DNA of 64,000 bases. Origin: Gerris lacustris (taxonomy: Eukaryota; Arthropoda; Insecta; Hemiptera; Gerridae). The DNA is taken from NCBI GenBank assembly GCA_951217055.1, contig OX578286.1, positions 3,264,033 through 3,328,032 of the forward strand. The letters are read 5' to 3'. A program made the position numbers and the translations under genes. This document shows, piece after piece, positions 1 through 11,544 of the stretch (position 1 is the stretch's first letter; the number at the start of each line of letters is the position of its first letter). The notes under the pieces are model-generated. The model searched no databases and was not told the origin of the DNA. It saw only the letters and a program-made list of their open reading frames with translations.

Positions 1-299
1 TGACGTTTTAGACTTTGTTTTATAATATTTAAATAGTTTCTTGCTTTAAATTATTAAAAGTTTTAATAAAACTGCCTTAAATATAGGTTTAATTGAAAAG
101 GATGTTCACATATACAATGTATTATTTGTTTTGTACAAGAAGGTTGTGGTTCATGTTAATTGCAAACATTTATTGGTTTGAAATTATAATTATTTCCTGA
201 TGATTTTGTTTGCTTCTTATTTCATTAGTTTATACGTCTAACAGAGTGTGTTCTTAATTTAGTGAGGTCAATAAATATCTACCCTGAAAAACTCTCTTG
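1..299. other. AT-rich sequence without a recognised feature
   Basis: No open frame, repeat or RNA motif was recognised. The stretch ends at a TAA trinucleotide that is the left target-site copy of the MITE starting at 303. Confidence 0.5.
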
Positions 300-302
300 T
301 AA

Positions 303-1130
303 AGGCGGAAATACACATGCTTGTAAAAAAGCATGCCAGTGCCGAGTTACTAGCATGTCAGTAGCTGGCATGCTGCAGATGCTGTGTACATTTACCAGTG
401 AAACAGCATGCTAGTACCATCCGGATGATCGGTCTTGTGCGAGCTACTAGCACATGACAATACACATTCCAGTCACAGTTCTAGTTTTGAAACAGGCAAT
501 CGTTTCTTGCCTTCTTTTAGCCGGAATAAATTATTAAATAATTGTATTTGATTTAATTAATTTTGATAATTTTATTAATTGTTTCAATGTACCTTATGTA
601 TCGGTGCGGAATGAAATTAACCAGATTGTTCTGTTACTTGCAAAAACTGTGTTTTAAAACATGTGAAAAATAATAAAAAGACACGAAGAGTGTGGGTAAA
701 GATTGGATAGCTAGAAGGGAATTAGGTACATGGAGCATGGAGCGAGTTAGTGGCTACTAAATGAAATCCGGTTCGGGGACGTCAATGGTTTTAGGAATCA
801 ATTGCAAATGCTTCCGGAGAAAGTAGATGAGTTGTTGTCTGATACCCGCGAAAGGAAGGAACGCAACTGAAGTGAAGACTGAAGGGCTGAGGCTGAGGGA
901 GACTCGTGCTAGCTACTAGCAACCTTGTGCTGGCAGGCCTGTTTACACGTGCCTTATCAGTTCCCCCTCCCCTCGACTCGTGCCACTGGCAAGACAAAAA
1001 TCAAACCTAGTGCGATTTACTCACATGCTTTTTACTTGCATGCTATTTGATGTATACACATGCCAGTAGCTCTCCTCTGCGAGCTACTCGTATGTTTTTG
1101 TGCGAGTAACTAGCATGTGTATTTCCGCCT
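303..1130 (+). mobile_element. PIF/Harbinger-type MITE, copy A (828 bp)
   Basis: The ends are inverted copies of AGGCGGAAATACACATGC, and the element is flanked by the 3-bp direct repeat TAA at 300-302 and 1131-1133, the size used by PIF/Harbinger transposases. Around 690-860 the + strand reads VWVKDWIARRELGTW followed by a degenerate stretch like FRNQLRMLPEKVDELL. This resembles the N-terminal part of insect Harbinger transposases, now broken by stops. A second copy lies at 34210-35003. It is therefore a non-autonomous derivative that kept a piece of its parent's coding sequence. Confidence 0.75.
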
Positions 1131-1159
1131 TAACTGTTAAAGACTTGTTACCTCTATAA

Positions 1160-1330
1160 ACTTATGGGATATATGACATTCCTGATGTGAAATACATCAT
1201 ACATCGTTCAGACGGGCAGATTGATATTTACCCGTCTGCAAGAACACATCCAGGAGCGTATCCTGTAACTTTGAAGCGTCTCATGCCAAGTGTCGGTGTA
1301 TATCAAAAGTTTGTTATGAAGATACTCTGA
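1160..1330 (+). CDS. Unidentified open reading frame, 56 codons to a stop
   Basis: Between a TAA at 1157-1159 and TGA at 1328-1330 the + strand is open and has protein-like composition, with segments such as DIPDVKYIIHRSDG, IDIYPSARTHPGAYP and VTLKRLMPSVGVYQKF. It has no ATG near its left end and no obvious splice acceptor. It could be the 3' part of a terminal coding exon, a relic of a gene, or part of a transposon. I do not recognise the family. It begins 27 bp right of the Harbinger MITE's target-site copy, so that insertion may have separated it from its upstream part. Confidence 0.3.
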   Translation, partial: TYGIYDIPDVKYIIHRSDGQIDIYPSARTHPGAYPVTLKRLMPSVGVYQKFVMKIL

Positions 1331-1500
1331 GCAGCCTGTCGTGTGAGATTGTTACTTTAGTTGTTGAACTGTAAAAATGTTTATATTTTGGTTGTGATAT
1401 AAAACTCCGTGATATCCATCAGGTTATGTTGAAGTTTGTATGTAACTTAGCTTCAGTGAGATGGTTGAAACTGCTTTGCACTTGTACTTAAAATGTCTTT

Positions 1501-1896
1501 CTACTTAGGCTCAAACTTGGTTGTACCAATCATTAATAACGATTTTAAGTGTTCATCTGTGAGGGAAGACCAGAAATTTGATTTAATGTAATTCATTTTT
1601 GAAAATGTTTGTTCGCAAACATAGGTCGAGCCAAACACTGAGAACATGGTACGAGCAAACATTTTTAAGTTTTTGAAATCTTCATTGGGCAAGGCGCAGT
1701 AGAATGGCAACAGATCTCCGTTTTCCCCATATTCCAACGTTGCTGGGCAAAATCAGCTGGGCTGTTCGGCATTAGGAAATTAATATATTTTAGATTCTCT
1801 GAATGCTTGTAAATTCTTCGTCTTCAACACGGCGGGCCGCATAAAATCAGCTCGCGGGCCGGGTCCGGCCCGCGGGCCGTAGGTTGGGCACCCCTG
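1501..1896 (-). pseudogene. hAT transposase C-terminal remnant with one transposon end
   Basis: On the - strand, 1737 to 1501 encodes 78 residues including FARTMFSVFGSTYVCEQTFS, MNYIKSNFWSSLTDEHLKS and LLMIGTT. This is the C-terminal dimerisation region of hAT transposases of the GTF2IRD2/ZBED-like type. The right end (about 1853-1896), read on the - strand, begins CAGGGGTGCCCAACC and continues into GGCCCGCGGGCC-rich sequence, the usual terminal repeat of such elements. Most of the transposase is missing between the end and this domain, so the copy is internally deleted and cannot be active. The opposite end was not found. Confidence 0.7.
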
Positions 1897-2663
1897 CAGT
1901 AGAGTCTCGCTTATCCGGACCCCGCTAGTCCGGACATCCGTATTATCCGGACAGGCTAATAACTGTGTACAAATTGGAACCAGGGCTAATTCAGGTTTAT
2001 GAATTGTTAGTTTGAAGTTTCTGCTTTTATTGTCTATTATTATATAAAATTGTTCTTAGAATAGTTTACAGGTGTACATTCCAACGTTCCGACACGAGGA
2101 ATACCCGGTATTTCTATTAAAAATTAACAGATTTAGAATAAATAAGAACATTGAAAAATCTCTTTTGGTTCCATAGAAATGTAGGGCGGAAGATATAAAG
2201 GTAGTGTATTCCAGGAAATACAATAAAATACAAGTAAGATGGTGAGAGAGTTTTAAGAAACACGTAGCGGGGGCTCAACGCAGTTCTGTGAAATTTCGCC
2301 AAGCCGCGTGTGTATAATGTCTCAACTTTTTGTGAAATGATTAGCCGTTGCTCGAATTTCACATCGGAACACAGCTTGTTTCCCTGGAAGTCCCTTCTAT
2401 ACCTGCACCTGCTTAGTAGATTGTAATTTTATTTTAATTCATTTGATATTTGGACTGGTGACAGAACAGTCCTAAAATAGTGAACAAGTATGTTTTTGAG
2501 ATTAGTAGAAGTAACTTTTACGATAATTACATCGATTTTAATAGTTTTTCTCAACTAAAACTTGTTTTATATTATATTTTAAAACTGATTCCGTTTAATC
2601 CGGACTTTCGGTAATCCGGACTGGGTCCGGTCCCGTCAAACCCGGATTAGCGAGACTCTACTG
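1897..2663. mobile_element. pogo-like non-autonomous element
   Basis: The terminal inverted repeats are CAGTAGAGTCTCGCTTATCC at the left and its near-complement at the right, with repeated ATCCGGAC motifs inside each end. The CAGTAGAGTCTCG type of end is characteristic of the pogo/Tigger branch of Tc1/mariner elements. The left end abuts the hAT end at 1896, so the left target site is not clear; TA follows the right end. A shorter, more decayed copy is at 42194-42535. No transposase frame remains. Confidence 0.65.
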
Positions 2664-2840
2664 TAGTATGACGTCACACAAATCATCTCTATATACAAAT
2701 TAATTAAAATTAGACAGGTTTATTCAATTTTTTAAAAGTTGCGTTCTTTAAGGGACACCCTATACTAATTTATTGGCTATATGTCCCTCCAAAACCCTTT
2801 TAAGATTACCAGAATAATTTGATTGTTATTTATTTTTCAG

Positions 2841-2985
2841 GATAATATTAGTTTTAAATGGTGGAATTATGAGAGCGGCCGGATCAGTTTTGCTAAAACC
2901 AACTGTTGGAGAATTTGGATTGAGAGATTGCATAATCCACACAACAATGCATGGGTAGATTACGGAGTTCTAACTATCACTGGTG
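2841..2985 (+). other. Candidate internal exon of unknown gene
   Basis: A strong acceptor (pyrimidine tract ending TTTATTTTTCAG at 2840) and a strong donor (GTGAGT from 2986) bracket 145 nt. One frame is open throughout (containing SGRISFAKTNCWRIWIERL and NAWVDYGVLTITG). A second frame is open for 37 codons (containing MRAAGSVLLKPTVGEFGLRD) before a TAG. I recognise neither product. It may be an exon of an unrecognised + strand gene, a 5' non-coding exon of SETD1, or chance. Confidence 0.25.
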
Positions 2986-3660
2986 GTGAGTCCACAGGTT
3001 TTTTTTTACTTTTTTTTGGTGTGTCCAAGTTTTGGACACACAGTTTTTTTGTTTTTTTTTTTTGGATCAAATCAATAGGAGAGCGTATTTTTTTTCATTC
3101 ATTACATTTTTTTGCATCTGAATATCCATAAAAAAATCATATCCTAAAAAAAAAAACCACTAATCAACTTAATGCATTTATTGAAAAGAACAGATAGTAC
3201 ACTAGTGTAAAAATCCACTACCAATCTATCCGAGCAAGGTAATTAAATTTATCTACGACTTGCATTGTAAGTGGTCTTTGCATTGCTAATAACAGGGCGG
3301 GAAGTGTTAATTCCCTCCCATGGGAGTAAAAAAACAATCATACCAACTTAAAAGGTATTTTTTTAGGTATGTTTTAAGTTTTATGTTGGTAGTAAAGTTT
3401 TTCCGCTGTTTATAGCTAATTTTTTGGGAAGGTTACTTTAGGTTACCATACAAAGTCTTTAAATTAAAAACAAACTATTGAAAGTGTATGTTGTAAAATG
3501 TGTATATTTAGTATAAAAATTGTTATTTTAATAGATCAAATACCAAAATATCAGTTTAAGGTGTTTAAATTACGTGAATTTTTAGGTAAACTTTTATACC
3601 TACAAACTTAATAGCTATTAACTAACCATGGTGTACTAGTCGTAGATAAAATTTAATATG
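2986..3660. other. Intergenic, T-rich, no gene seen
   Basis: The stretch contains several poly-T tracts and no recognisable coding exon or transposon end. It lies between the candidate exon and the hairpin repeat upstream of SETD1. Confidence 0.4.
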
Positions 3661-3675
3661 CAACATGGATCAAAG

Positions 3676-3870
3676 TATTTCTGCTCTCGGGATTATCTCC
3701 CTCGGCTGTGCCTCGGGAGCTAATACTACAGTTATCTTCTTCGCAAGCCTCGAGAGAGCTAACTCATTTATCTCCCTCGGCCATAAGGCCTCAAGAGCTA
3801 ATGAAGTTTTCTCCTGAGACACCGCCGAAGGAGAAAACTTCAACCTCGAGCAGGAAAACACACTTCTCTT
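3676..3870 (-). repeat. Stem-loop minisatellite, copy A, upstream of SETD1
   Basis: This is a divergent member of the family described at 12473-13297, mostly in the opposite orientation (CTCCCTCGGCTGTGCCTCGGGAG and variants). One unit in the family orientation has a perfect 12-bp stem: GAAGTTTTCTCC at 3803-3814 pairs with 3830-3841 around a loop resembling the family loop. It ends about 300 bp before the SETD1 start codon and may lie in the promoter or 5' untranslated region. Confidence 0.6.
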
Positions 3871-4177
3871 CCTTGTTGCGTAAAGAACTATACTAGCCCT
3901 GCTAATAGAAGGGACCAAGCTAATGACTATTGTAGAGAGGATCAAGTGCCTTTGAGTGTTCTCTAGGATTTCCTCGCTATTGTAAGTCTGTTCTTTTCTT
4001 CGTGATGGCGTTGTGGGATTGTTACCTACAATGCTTGTTTATTTGTTTACAGTAGACATTTTGAGCCTATAGAAATAATTTTGTTACTTGTGAGGTAATG
4101 TATGTTGAACGTGTGAATGAATCGGACCTGGCGATATTGGACGGTTTGTAACGATTGGAATGATTTAGGTGAGAGTA

Positions 4178-7100
4178 ATGGATCTGGAGGACTACCGAGG
4201 GAGGAGCAGTTCACATCACCACCACCATCATCACCACTCGAGTTCAAGCCGTAATCATCATGGTAGCAGTAGGAGCAGCAGCAGCAGAAGCGATTACCAC
4301 CATAGTAGCAGCAGAAGCCATCATCAGACGGGGCACTCCCACGGAGGAGGCGGAAGAGACTCTCACTCCAAGAGTCAACCTCCGCCACCTCCCAGTCAGT
4401 TTGTCCCGCCTCCGCAACATCCACCTCCGCCCAAACAGAAGAACTACAAACTACTTGTCGACCCCGTCATAGTCAAAAATGCCCCTGAGAAAGTCTACAG
4501 GTTCGACGGTGTTCCTCCTCCCGGTTATCCGGAGGTCCAAATACGCGATCCGAGATCTCAGTTACGATCCAACTGCTGGAACAAAACAGCCAGTGTCGAT
4601 TTACCTGTCCCAAGGTTTAAGATAGACCGAGATTACATCGGGGATCCGCCGCCCGTCGAAGTCACCCTTTCCAATCTAAACGACAACATAGATAAAGCTT
4701 TCCTTCGGGATATCGTACGGAAATACGGGCCGACCGACGAAGCAATAGTTTTCTACCATCCGCTGACAAACAGGCATTTAGGCCTAGCAAGACTGACGTT
4801 CGAAACCGTCGACGCTGCCAAACTATGCGTAGAAAAGTTAAACAACACTTCAGTAATGGGTAAGGTCATCAAAGTCTACTTGGACCCTTTTGGAAAAAAG
4901 TGTCAGGAAACTTTCGACGAACTGACGGAGGAGAAAAAAGTCGAGAAGGAAGTCGTCAAAGAAAAGGAGAAAACGCCCGAACCGGAACCGAGGCAGAAGA
5001 AGAAGGTAGTCAAAGAGGAGAAGAAAGTGGATACTGTTCGTGAAGAAAAAACCAGCGAACCAGGTCACAGTTCTGTTAGACCGTCCCAGTACAGCTCCAC
5101 TCCCAACTCTGTTGATATTAGCCTTCCAAGTCCGGCTAATTCCTACCATTCAAAAGAGTACAGTTATAATTCCGCCACACCAGGTGCTTACAATTACCGA
5201 CATCAAGGTTACCATCATACTGCTTACCCTCAGGGTTTCAGAGCTCCTCCTCCTTTCCATCATCCTGTCAGATCTTGGATACCACCTCCTTCTTGGCCTC
5301 AACCTCAACAGGAGAGATGGGAACCCCCGCTCATCCCCGTCAACCAACCTCCGCCTTGGCCTCCTGACAAACAACCCAGCCCTCCCGACGACAAGCCTTT
5401 AGATCTCGACACGAGAATAGAAATGCTGTTGAAAGGTAAACTGGCCGGCCAGAGCAAACCTCCTTTCCTTCAGATGTTCGATTCAGACGAGGAGAAACGT
5501 GAAGCGGAAGAAAAAAGCAAAAAGAGGAAAGACAGTTACATGGACAACATACCGCTACCTCCAGGTCTAGACGAACTTCCTTCCACGTCTCCCAACGACC
5601 AGATGGAAGAACCTCTCTCCAATCCTCCTTCTCCATTTTTATCCAAAGAAATCTATTTGGAGTGTCATAGGAAAGCGGTTGAGAAGGTGAAACAAGCGAG
5701 ACAGTTAGAAGCGGATAAGATCAGTAAAATACTGGACAAGAAGAAACTTAACAATTCGTCGGAAGACGATAAGAAGAAGGAGGACGATGATGACCGCATG
5801 AGTCTTTCTAGTTTGAGTTCCGGAGACGAAAAGATCGAAGAGGTCAATCAACCTTATCAACCGCCGCCACCTCCGGATAATTTATTTTCCGTTCCTCCTC
5901 CCCCTCTTTACTCCGTCCCTCCTCCCCCACCTCATTATATCTGGGGAAGGCATCACGGTTCGTCTCCGTTCTCCAGACTTCCTCCCGGCTTCGCACCTTC
6001 TAGTTCTCGATATCCACCCGACGTTAGAAATAACTTTAACGTACCTCCTCCGAGTTACAGGCATCGTCCACCGCCTCCTCGACCTTTGACCGTTCAAGAA
6101 GCCACTATCAGGCGAGTCCTCGAAAGAATCATACCTGAACTCAAGACCATTTTGAAAAGAGACATCTGTAAAAAGATGATTGAAAATTTAGCTTTCAAAG
6201 CATTCGAAAGGTGGTGGGACGAAATGGAGAATCTCTCCAAGAGTCAAGTCGCTTCGGGAGTTTCTACGACCGATAAATCCAGTAACAACGTCGAAGCCAG
6301 TACAAACGTCATCAATTCCATTCTAAACACCGGGTTGGATTCCATGGCTTACAGGGGCTTAGGTTTTAGAGGAATATTACAAAGGTTACCGTCGTTCAAA
6401 AGGAAAAGGAAGCCTCCTTCTCCTAAACCCGTTTCCCCAGGCAGCAGTGACGAGGACGAAGCGATCGTACATCATTCTGATGACGAGGACGGAGGTCCGG
6501 TAGACGAAGAACTCAGGAAACAACAGGAAAGAGTCACTACCCACATGAGAATATCTAGTAGTTCTTCTTCTGAGAACGACGATTCAGATGACGAACGGTC
6601 TGAAGAGGACCTGAAACAGGTAGATAAACCGGCAGTGCTCGACGATCTCGTAACCAAAGAAATCTCATCAGAAGACGTAGACGTTCCCAAAAACGAAAAG
6701 AAGAAAAAAGAGAAAGTGAAAAAAGTGCTCAAAGAAGACCCCAGGAGTTGTTTGGATGAAGTGGAATTTGCCGACATCGACAGATTTAGAGAAACAACGC
6801 CTGACGGAAGTCGGACTCCCCTACCTAAAAGTAAAGGCAGCGAAAGTAGTTCTAGTAGTGAGAGTTCAAGCAGTTCTAGCAGCGAGAGTTCCAGTGACGA
6901 CAGTGATACTAGTAGTGAAAGTTCAACTTCGGATAGTTCGAGCAGCGACTCGTCCGATGATGAAGCTTCGTCGACTGTCGATGAAGACTCGTCAAAGAAA
7001 GATAGTGCGCAAGTCAAACAACCTGAAAGGACCGGACCGAGAATATGGATTCCACCTAAGAAACCTGTTCAAGTTGAAGTTGAAGAACCTGCTGAAGCCG

Positions 7101-8527
7101 AAGTCAAGTTACCTGAAATCTCCGAACAACCTAAACCTAGGCCTGTCGAGGAATCTAAGGTGGTGGAGAAGAAGCTCGAAAAGAAAGAATCTCCTAAGAA
7201 AAATCTTAAAGTTTGGCATAAGAATACGGACATACGAGTCGAGAACGGAACTACGGAAGAAAGGAATGGACCTAGAGTATGGATTCCACCTGATTACAAA
7301 ATAAAAGAAAATGGAGAAGTTGAAAAGATGTCTGTAGACGAACCGAAACCTGATCAAGTCAAGAATGATTCTAAAGAAATGTCAGACGTCGAAATGGATG
7401 AAGATACAAATACCATAGCTATGGAACACTCTTACTGCCGTCCTAAAGAAGTCGTTCAATCTTCAGATACGGTATCGCACGATCACGGGTATACTGGAAT
7501 TCCTGCCGTGGCTCCGTTGTCACCTCCCCGTCCTATAGAGAGGAAGAAAGAGCCTTTGAAACAAATCCATGAAAATCGTATCAAAGAGTCCGAATTGATA
7601 AGAGCGAGTAAAAGACCTGCTCCCGCATTCAAGCCGAGAACCGTGGAAGATGAAATGTGTGTATTATACGACTTCTTGACTCGTGGTATCGATCAAGAAG
7701 ATATCAAGTACCTTAGAATGGCTTACGAAGATCTCCTCGAAAGCGAAATACACGGTTTTTGGTTGAGCTATACTCAGTGGGTCGATCATCCGCCCACCGA
7801 TCCCGGACCGGCTAAGAGGATGAAATGGGACGAGAGACCTGCTCATAAGAGCGGTTCCGCTAGAACGGAAGGCTTCTACAAGCTGAATAGAAAGCAGAAG
7901 ATGAAACATAAGATGGACGTCAGTTACGATACCCTTCCTTTGAGACAGATCGAAGAGAATATTTACAAAATCGAGAAATCGGGCGGTGGTAAGATGGTCG
8001 CTATTTCTCGAGAAGCGAGATCAAATCAGAGAAGATTATTAACGGAGTTCGGAGCCGCGAGCGACAGCGACCTGCTTAAATTCAACGTACTCAAATTCAG
8101 AAAGAAGCAGCTGAAATTCTCCAAATCCGGCATTCACGATTGGGGATTATTCGCTATGGAACCAATCGCAGCCGACGAAATGGTTATAGAATACGTAGGT
8201 CAGATGATCCGTCCTTCTGTAGCCGATTTGCGTGAACGACAATACGAAGCTACGGGTATCGGAAGCTCATACCTCTTTAGAATAGACTTAGACACGATCA
8301 TAGACGCGACGAAATGCGGAAATTTGGCGCGTTTTATCAACCACTCTTGCAACCCTAACTGCTACGCCAAAATTATCACGATTGAAAACCATAAGAAAAT
8401 TGTCATCTACTCGAAACAAGCTATCAGCGTCAACGAAGAGATAACATACGATTACAAATTCCCAATTGAAGAAGAGAAAATACCCTGTCTATGCGGTGCT
8501 CAGGGTTGCCGCGGAACTCTTAACTAA
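4178..8527 (+). CDS. SETD1: Histone-lysine N-methyltransferase SETD1 (Set1/COMPASS catalytic subunit)
   Basis: A single 1449-codon frame. SETD1 enzymes methylate histone H3 lysine 4 in the nucleus within the Set1/COMPASS complex. Visible parts: a His/Ser-rich N-terminus (eight His at 13-20); the conserved NYKLLVDP block; an RRM at about 158-237; proline-rich and acidic/serine-rich disordered regions; the n-SET region ([20 protein letters not shown]); a WDR5-binding Win motif GSARTEGFY at 1226-1234; a SET domain from about 1310 with [35 protein letters not shown] (NHSCNP at 1388-1393) and [10 protein letters not shown]; and the post-[16 protein letters not shown] end. All catalytic motifs are intact. 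The ATG at 4178 is chosen because an in-frame TAG lies at 4166-4168. Oddities: no intron interrupts it, and GPR[IV]WIPP occurs twice (953 and 1031). Identification is firm; whether this is the parental gene or an intact retrocopy cannot be told here. Confidence 0.96.
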   Translation: MDLEDYRGRSSSHHHHHHHHSSSSRNHHGSSRSSSSRSDYHHSSSRSHHQTGHSHGGGGRDSHSKSQPPPPPSQFVPPPQHPPPPKQKNYKLLVDPVIVKNAPEKVYRFDGVPPPGYPEVQIRDPRSQLRSNCWNKTASVDLPVPRFKIDRDYIGDPPPVEVTLSNLNDNIDKAFLRDIVRKYGPTDEAIVFYHPLTNRHLGLARLTFETVDAAKLCVEKLNNTSVMGKVIKVYLDPFGKKCQETFDELTEEKKVEKEVVKEKEKTPEPEPRQKKKVVKEEKKVDTVREEKTSEPGHSSVRPSQYSSTPNSVDISLPSPANSYHSKEYSYNSATPGAYNYRHQGYHHTAYPQGFRAPPPFHHPVRSWIPPPSWPQPQQERWEPPLIPVNQPPPWPPDKQPSPPDDKPLDLDTRIEMLLKGKLAGQSKPPFLQMFDSDEEKREAEEKSKKRKDSYMDNIPLPPGLDELPSTSPNDQMEEPLSNPPSPFLSKEIYLECHRKAVEKVKQARQLEADKISKILDKKKLNNSSEDDKKKEDDDDRMSLSSLSSGDEKIEEVNQPYQPPPPPDNLFSVPPPPLYSVPPPPPHYIWGRHHGSSPFSRLPPGFAPSSSRYPPDVRNNFNVPPPSYRHRPPPPRPLTVQEATIRRVLERIIPELKTILKRDICKKMIENLAFKAFERWWDEMENLSKSQVASGVSTTDKSSNNVEASTNVINSILNTGLDSMAYRGLGFRGILQRLPSFKRKRKPPSPKPVSPGSSDEDEAIVHHSDDEDGGPVDEELRKQQERVTTHMRISSSSSSENDDSDDERSEEDLKQVDKPAVLDDLVTKEISSEDVDVPKNEKKKKEKVKKVLKEDPRSCLDEVEFADIDRFRETTPDGSRTPLPKSKGSESSSSSESSSSSSSESSSDDSDTSSESSTSDSSSSDSSDDEASSTVDEDSSKKDSAQVKQPERTGPRIWIPPKKPVQVEVEEPAEAEVKLPEISEQPKPRPVEESKVVEKKLEKKESPKKNLKVWHKNTDIRVENGTTEERNGPRVWIPPDYKIKENGEVEKMSVDEPKPDQVKNDSKEMSDVEMDEDTNTIAMEHSYCRPKEVVQSSDTVSHDHGYTGIPAVAPLSPPRPIERKKEPLKQIHENRIKESELIRASKRPAPAFKPRTVEDEMCVLYDFLTRGIDQEDIKYLRMAYEDLLESEIHGFWLSYTQWVDHPPTDPGPAKRMKWDERPAHKSGSARTEGFYKLNRKQKMKHKMDVSYDTLPLRQIEENIYKIEKSGGGKMVAISREARSNQRRLLTEFGAASDSDLLKFNVLKFRKKQLKFSKSGIHDWGLFAMEPIAADEMVIEYVGQMIRPSVADLRERQYEATGIGSSYLFRIDLDTIIDATKCGNLARFINHSCNPNCYAKIITIENHKKIVIYSKQAISVNEEITYDYKFPIEEEKIPCLCGAQGCRGTLN

Positions 8528-8603
8528 AAATAAAAAAAATAAGTATCCCGAAAAAAAACAGAAGAGAGAGTGGACTTGTCAGTTCTGATATTTTTGAACT
8601 TAA

Positions 8604-8613
8604 AATAAATAAA
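8604..8613 (+). terminator. Overlapping polyadenylation signals after SETD1
   Basis: Two overlapping AATAAA hexamers lie about 80 bp after the SETD1 stop codon, in AT-rich sequence; they are the likely 3' end signals. Confidence 0.5.
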
Positions 8614-9036
8614 ATTCCAAGTCTTAGATTCAAAATATTCAATTGCTTTAAAGCTTAGCAACAAAAAAAGCTGTATTATCAGCAAAAATCAACAAGGCGA
8701 TAAATTAGGGCTTTATTTTTGTTTTGCTTGAATTTAAATTATGAAAAAATGACATTATATTGTGAAGTTGTAAAAATTAATATTGGCGTATAACGCCCAT
8801 TAATGATGAGTGATAATAGGTCACATCAGTATCACTTAAAAAAAAAAAAAACATTGTCCGAAATTGCTCAAGTTATGGGCTATTAATAGGGGGGATGGTC
8901 AAAAGACACTGCAAATCTCTAAAATAAGACAAGGAATATGGAAAATAAATTAATATAGCTAAATTTAGTCATATATAGGAACTCTTTTGTTTTAGGATTT
9001 CAGCAAATGTTGTTTGCTAAACCTAGTAAATGTGTA
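8614..9036. other. SETD1 3' flank, no further feature
   Basis: AT-rich sequence with an A tract near 8840; part may be 3' untranslated region. Nothing else was recognised. Confidence 0.4.
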
Positions 9037-10452
9037 CATGGTGTCCCAGCTAATATGGAACAGCGAAATATCTCCGGAACCATGATAGATAGAAAGATGC
9101 GGTTTTCAGGGTTCGATATTGGCTGTAAATGCGCTTCCAGAACATATGCTGAACATTTTCTGTGTTCAGCACAAGTGTGTGCAATTTACATATTTAAAAA
9201 AATAGTGAATAGGAAGCCAAATTTTTAAGACTGAATCTGGATTCTATGGCTAAAAATAAGAATTTTTTACTATTGAAAATATTTTGCTCCCAGCATTAGT
9301 TTGCCGTCTAGAGAGCCCTGAACTTGCTAAATTTTAAACTTTAAGTCCATTTTACAGCTAAACTAAGGGATTTAGGAAAATAATTCAAGAGACAAAATAT
9401 TCTTATTTTTAGTCATAGAATTCAGATCCATTTTTAAAAACATGCATTATTGATATTTTTTTCACTTTATGAGCCCTGCTGAACATTTTTTTTTTTTAGG
9501 CAAAAAACAGTTACATATAAGGTATGAATTTCAGATTGGATTTGGATTCTATGACTAAAAATAAGAATTTTTTGTCACTTGAATTATTTTCCTAAATCCA
9601 TTAGTTTAACTGTTAAATGGACTTAAAGATTTAATTTTAGCAAGTTCAGTGCTCTCCATACGGCAAACTAATACTCGGAGCGAAAAATTTCCAAGAGTAA
9701 AAAATTCTTATTTTTAGCCATAGAATCCAGATTCAGTCTTAAAAAGTTGGCTTCCTATTCACTTTTTTTTTTTTAAATATGTAAATTGCACACACTTGTA
9801 CTGAACACAGAAAATGTTCAGCATATGTATCTTCAGTGGTAGTACCCTTTTTTCAATATATATATGTGTATTATAGTTGGATCCACTTAAGGGTTAAGGC
9901 AAAAAAATTCAAGAATTCATGCTTATGGCGACGTTTCGACCTATCCGGTCATTATCGAGCCTGAAAATGATTTGTTTATTTAGCATATACTTAAAAAGAA
10001 ACATTGCACTAAAACATATATCACACTTACAGAGAAAATAAAAACCGTTAAGGGGTCTGAATAATTTGTATAAAATCAAAACAAAAGTACCTTTAAAAAA
10101 ACATGGAGATGAGTACTCATAGAGTTCAGTCAAAAAGTTAAAAAATATATTTGGAAACTGATTGTTTCCTAGTCTAATGAACATATAATCCGTGAAATAC
10201 ATCTCTCAAATGGATCATTTTTTAAAAATAAAAACATCATCCCCTCCATTCTAAAACAAAATTTAAAATATAATAAGCATGAATTCTTGATTTTTTTTGC
10301 CTTAACCCTTAAGTGGATCCAACTAATACTACACATTCAGCATATGTTTTAGAAGAGCCTTTTTAGCCATTATCGAACCCTAAAAACCACATCTTTCTAT
10401 CTATTATGGTTCGGGAGATATTTTGCTGTTCCATATTAGCTGGAACACCCTG
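9037..10452. mobile_element. Long inverted-repeat (foldback) element, TA-flanked
   Basis: The left end CATGGTGTCCCAGCTAATAT and the right end CAGGGTGTTCCAGCTAATAT (complement strand) are inverted copies. Homology continues inward for several hundred bases: the segment about 9220-9330 is mirrored at about 9660-9750, and 9170-9215 at 9755-9800. TA dinucleotides flank both ends (9035-9036 and 10453-10454), as for Tc1/mariner-type insertions. The right arm is interrupted by another element (9874-10325). There is no coding capacity. Confidence 0.65.
9874..10325. mobile_element. MITE nested in the foldback element
   Basis: The ends are inverted copies of TAGTTGGATCCACTTAAGGG, continuing through GTTAAGGCAAAAAAA and AATTCATGCTTA, about 50 bp each. 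The outer element's GTTCAGCATATGT sequence occurs on both sides of the nested block (about 9818 and 10335), so this insertion is the younger. The superfamily is unclear. Confidence 0.65.
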
Positions 10453-11466
10453 TATAGTTTAGGCTAATGTATCGTTTAAATTAAAGTCAAAATCGGACAG
10501 CACATTATTGTAAAATTTGTAGTGCTTTGGTCCATTTTCCCATTAACACCATGGGTAACGCTATTTCCAGTAATATTCAGTTTTTAAAAGCCCATAATTC
10601 CGGCTGTTTTTGAAGATTTTTTTTTTGTGTGTGGACAAATATTTGACCTCTGCTACACAACTCTGCCAAAAACAAAATTGGGGGGGGGGGGGGGGGGGGT
10701 CTGATTTAAGATTTAAGTTGCTCTTCCTAGGGCTTTTCAGAGTCATTCCGAACTTTTATTCAACTTGATCTCTCTAGCACAATTGAGAGTTGCCGAATTC
10801 TTTTTGAACTCCTCTGTATATTTAACAAGCCATGTTTTATTTGCCAAATATTCTATATGTTATCAAAAGGGACGTAAATATTATTAAATATTACTTTTTA
10901 CAATGTTCTGTAATGATATAGAAGAGTCTAAATTAAAAATAATTATGTTATAGTTAAATATTTCATCTCAAAAGATTTGGAATTTTTATGTTTTAACAAA
11001 ATATTACAGATTGGACACGTTCACTAATTTGAAAGAAAAAAATGTCTCACAACCCCGCTCCTTAGTACAAATTGTCTTAATTATTATTATTATTATTTTT
11101 GTAATTATTATTATTAGTTAATATATTATATTATCCTTACCCTTTATTGTTATTTTATTTTATTTTTTTTTAATTTTTGTTTCATGACATAAATAACAGA
11201 AGTAATTATTAAAAAAAAAAAATTAAATAAATATGTGTACATTGTAAATATTGTATATTTTGAGCGTTTAAAAATAAATTAATTATAATTTAAAAAAAAA
11301 ATAAATAAAAAATAAAAATAAAATATCGACATTATTTAAAATAAAAATAATTGAAGAAAAAAAAAAAAAATAAATGAATTAGTAAACTATAATTAAATGA
11401 ATAAATAAATACAAAAATACTGGTCATTAATTTTGTTGATTTATTGAGTATAAAAAGTAAATATAT

Positions 11467-11544
<78 letters not shown>

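Noticed and set aside
4047..7909. Long open frames on the minus strand and in other plus frames across SETD1 (for example 6472-7017 minus and 6756-7304 plus)
   Set aside because: They are shadows of the Ser/Glu/Asp/Lys-rich SETD1 coding sequence and show low-complexity translations.
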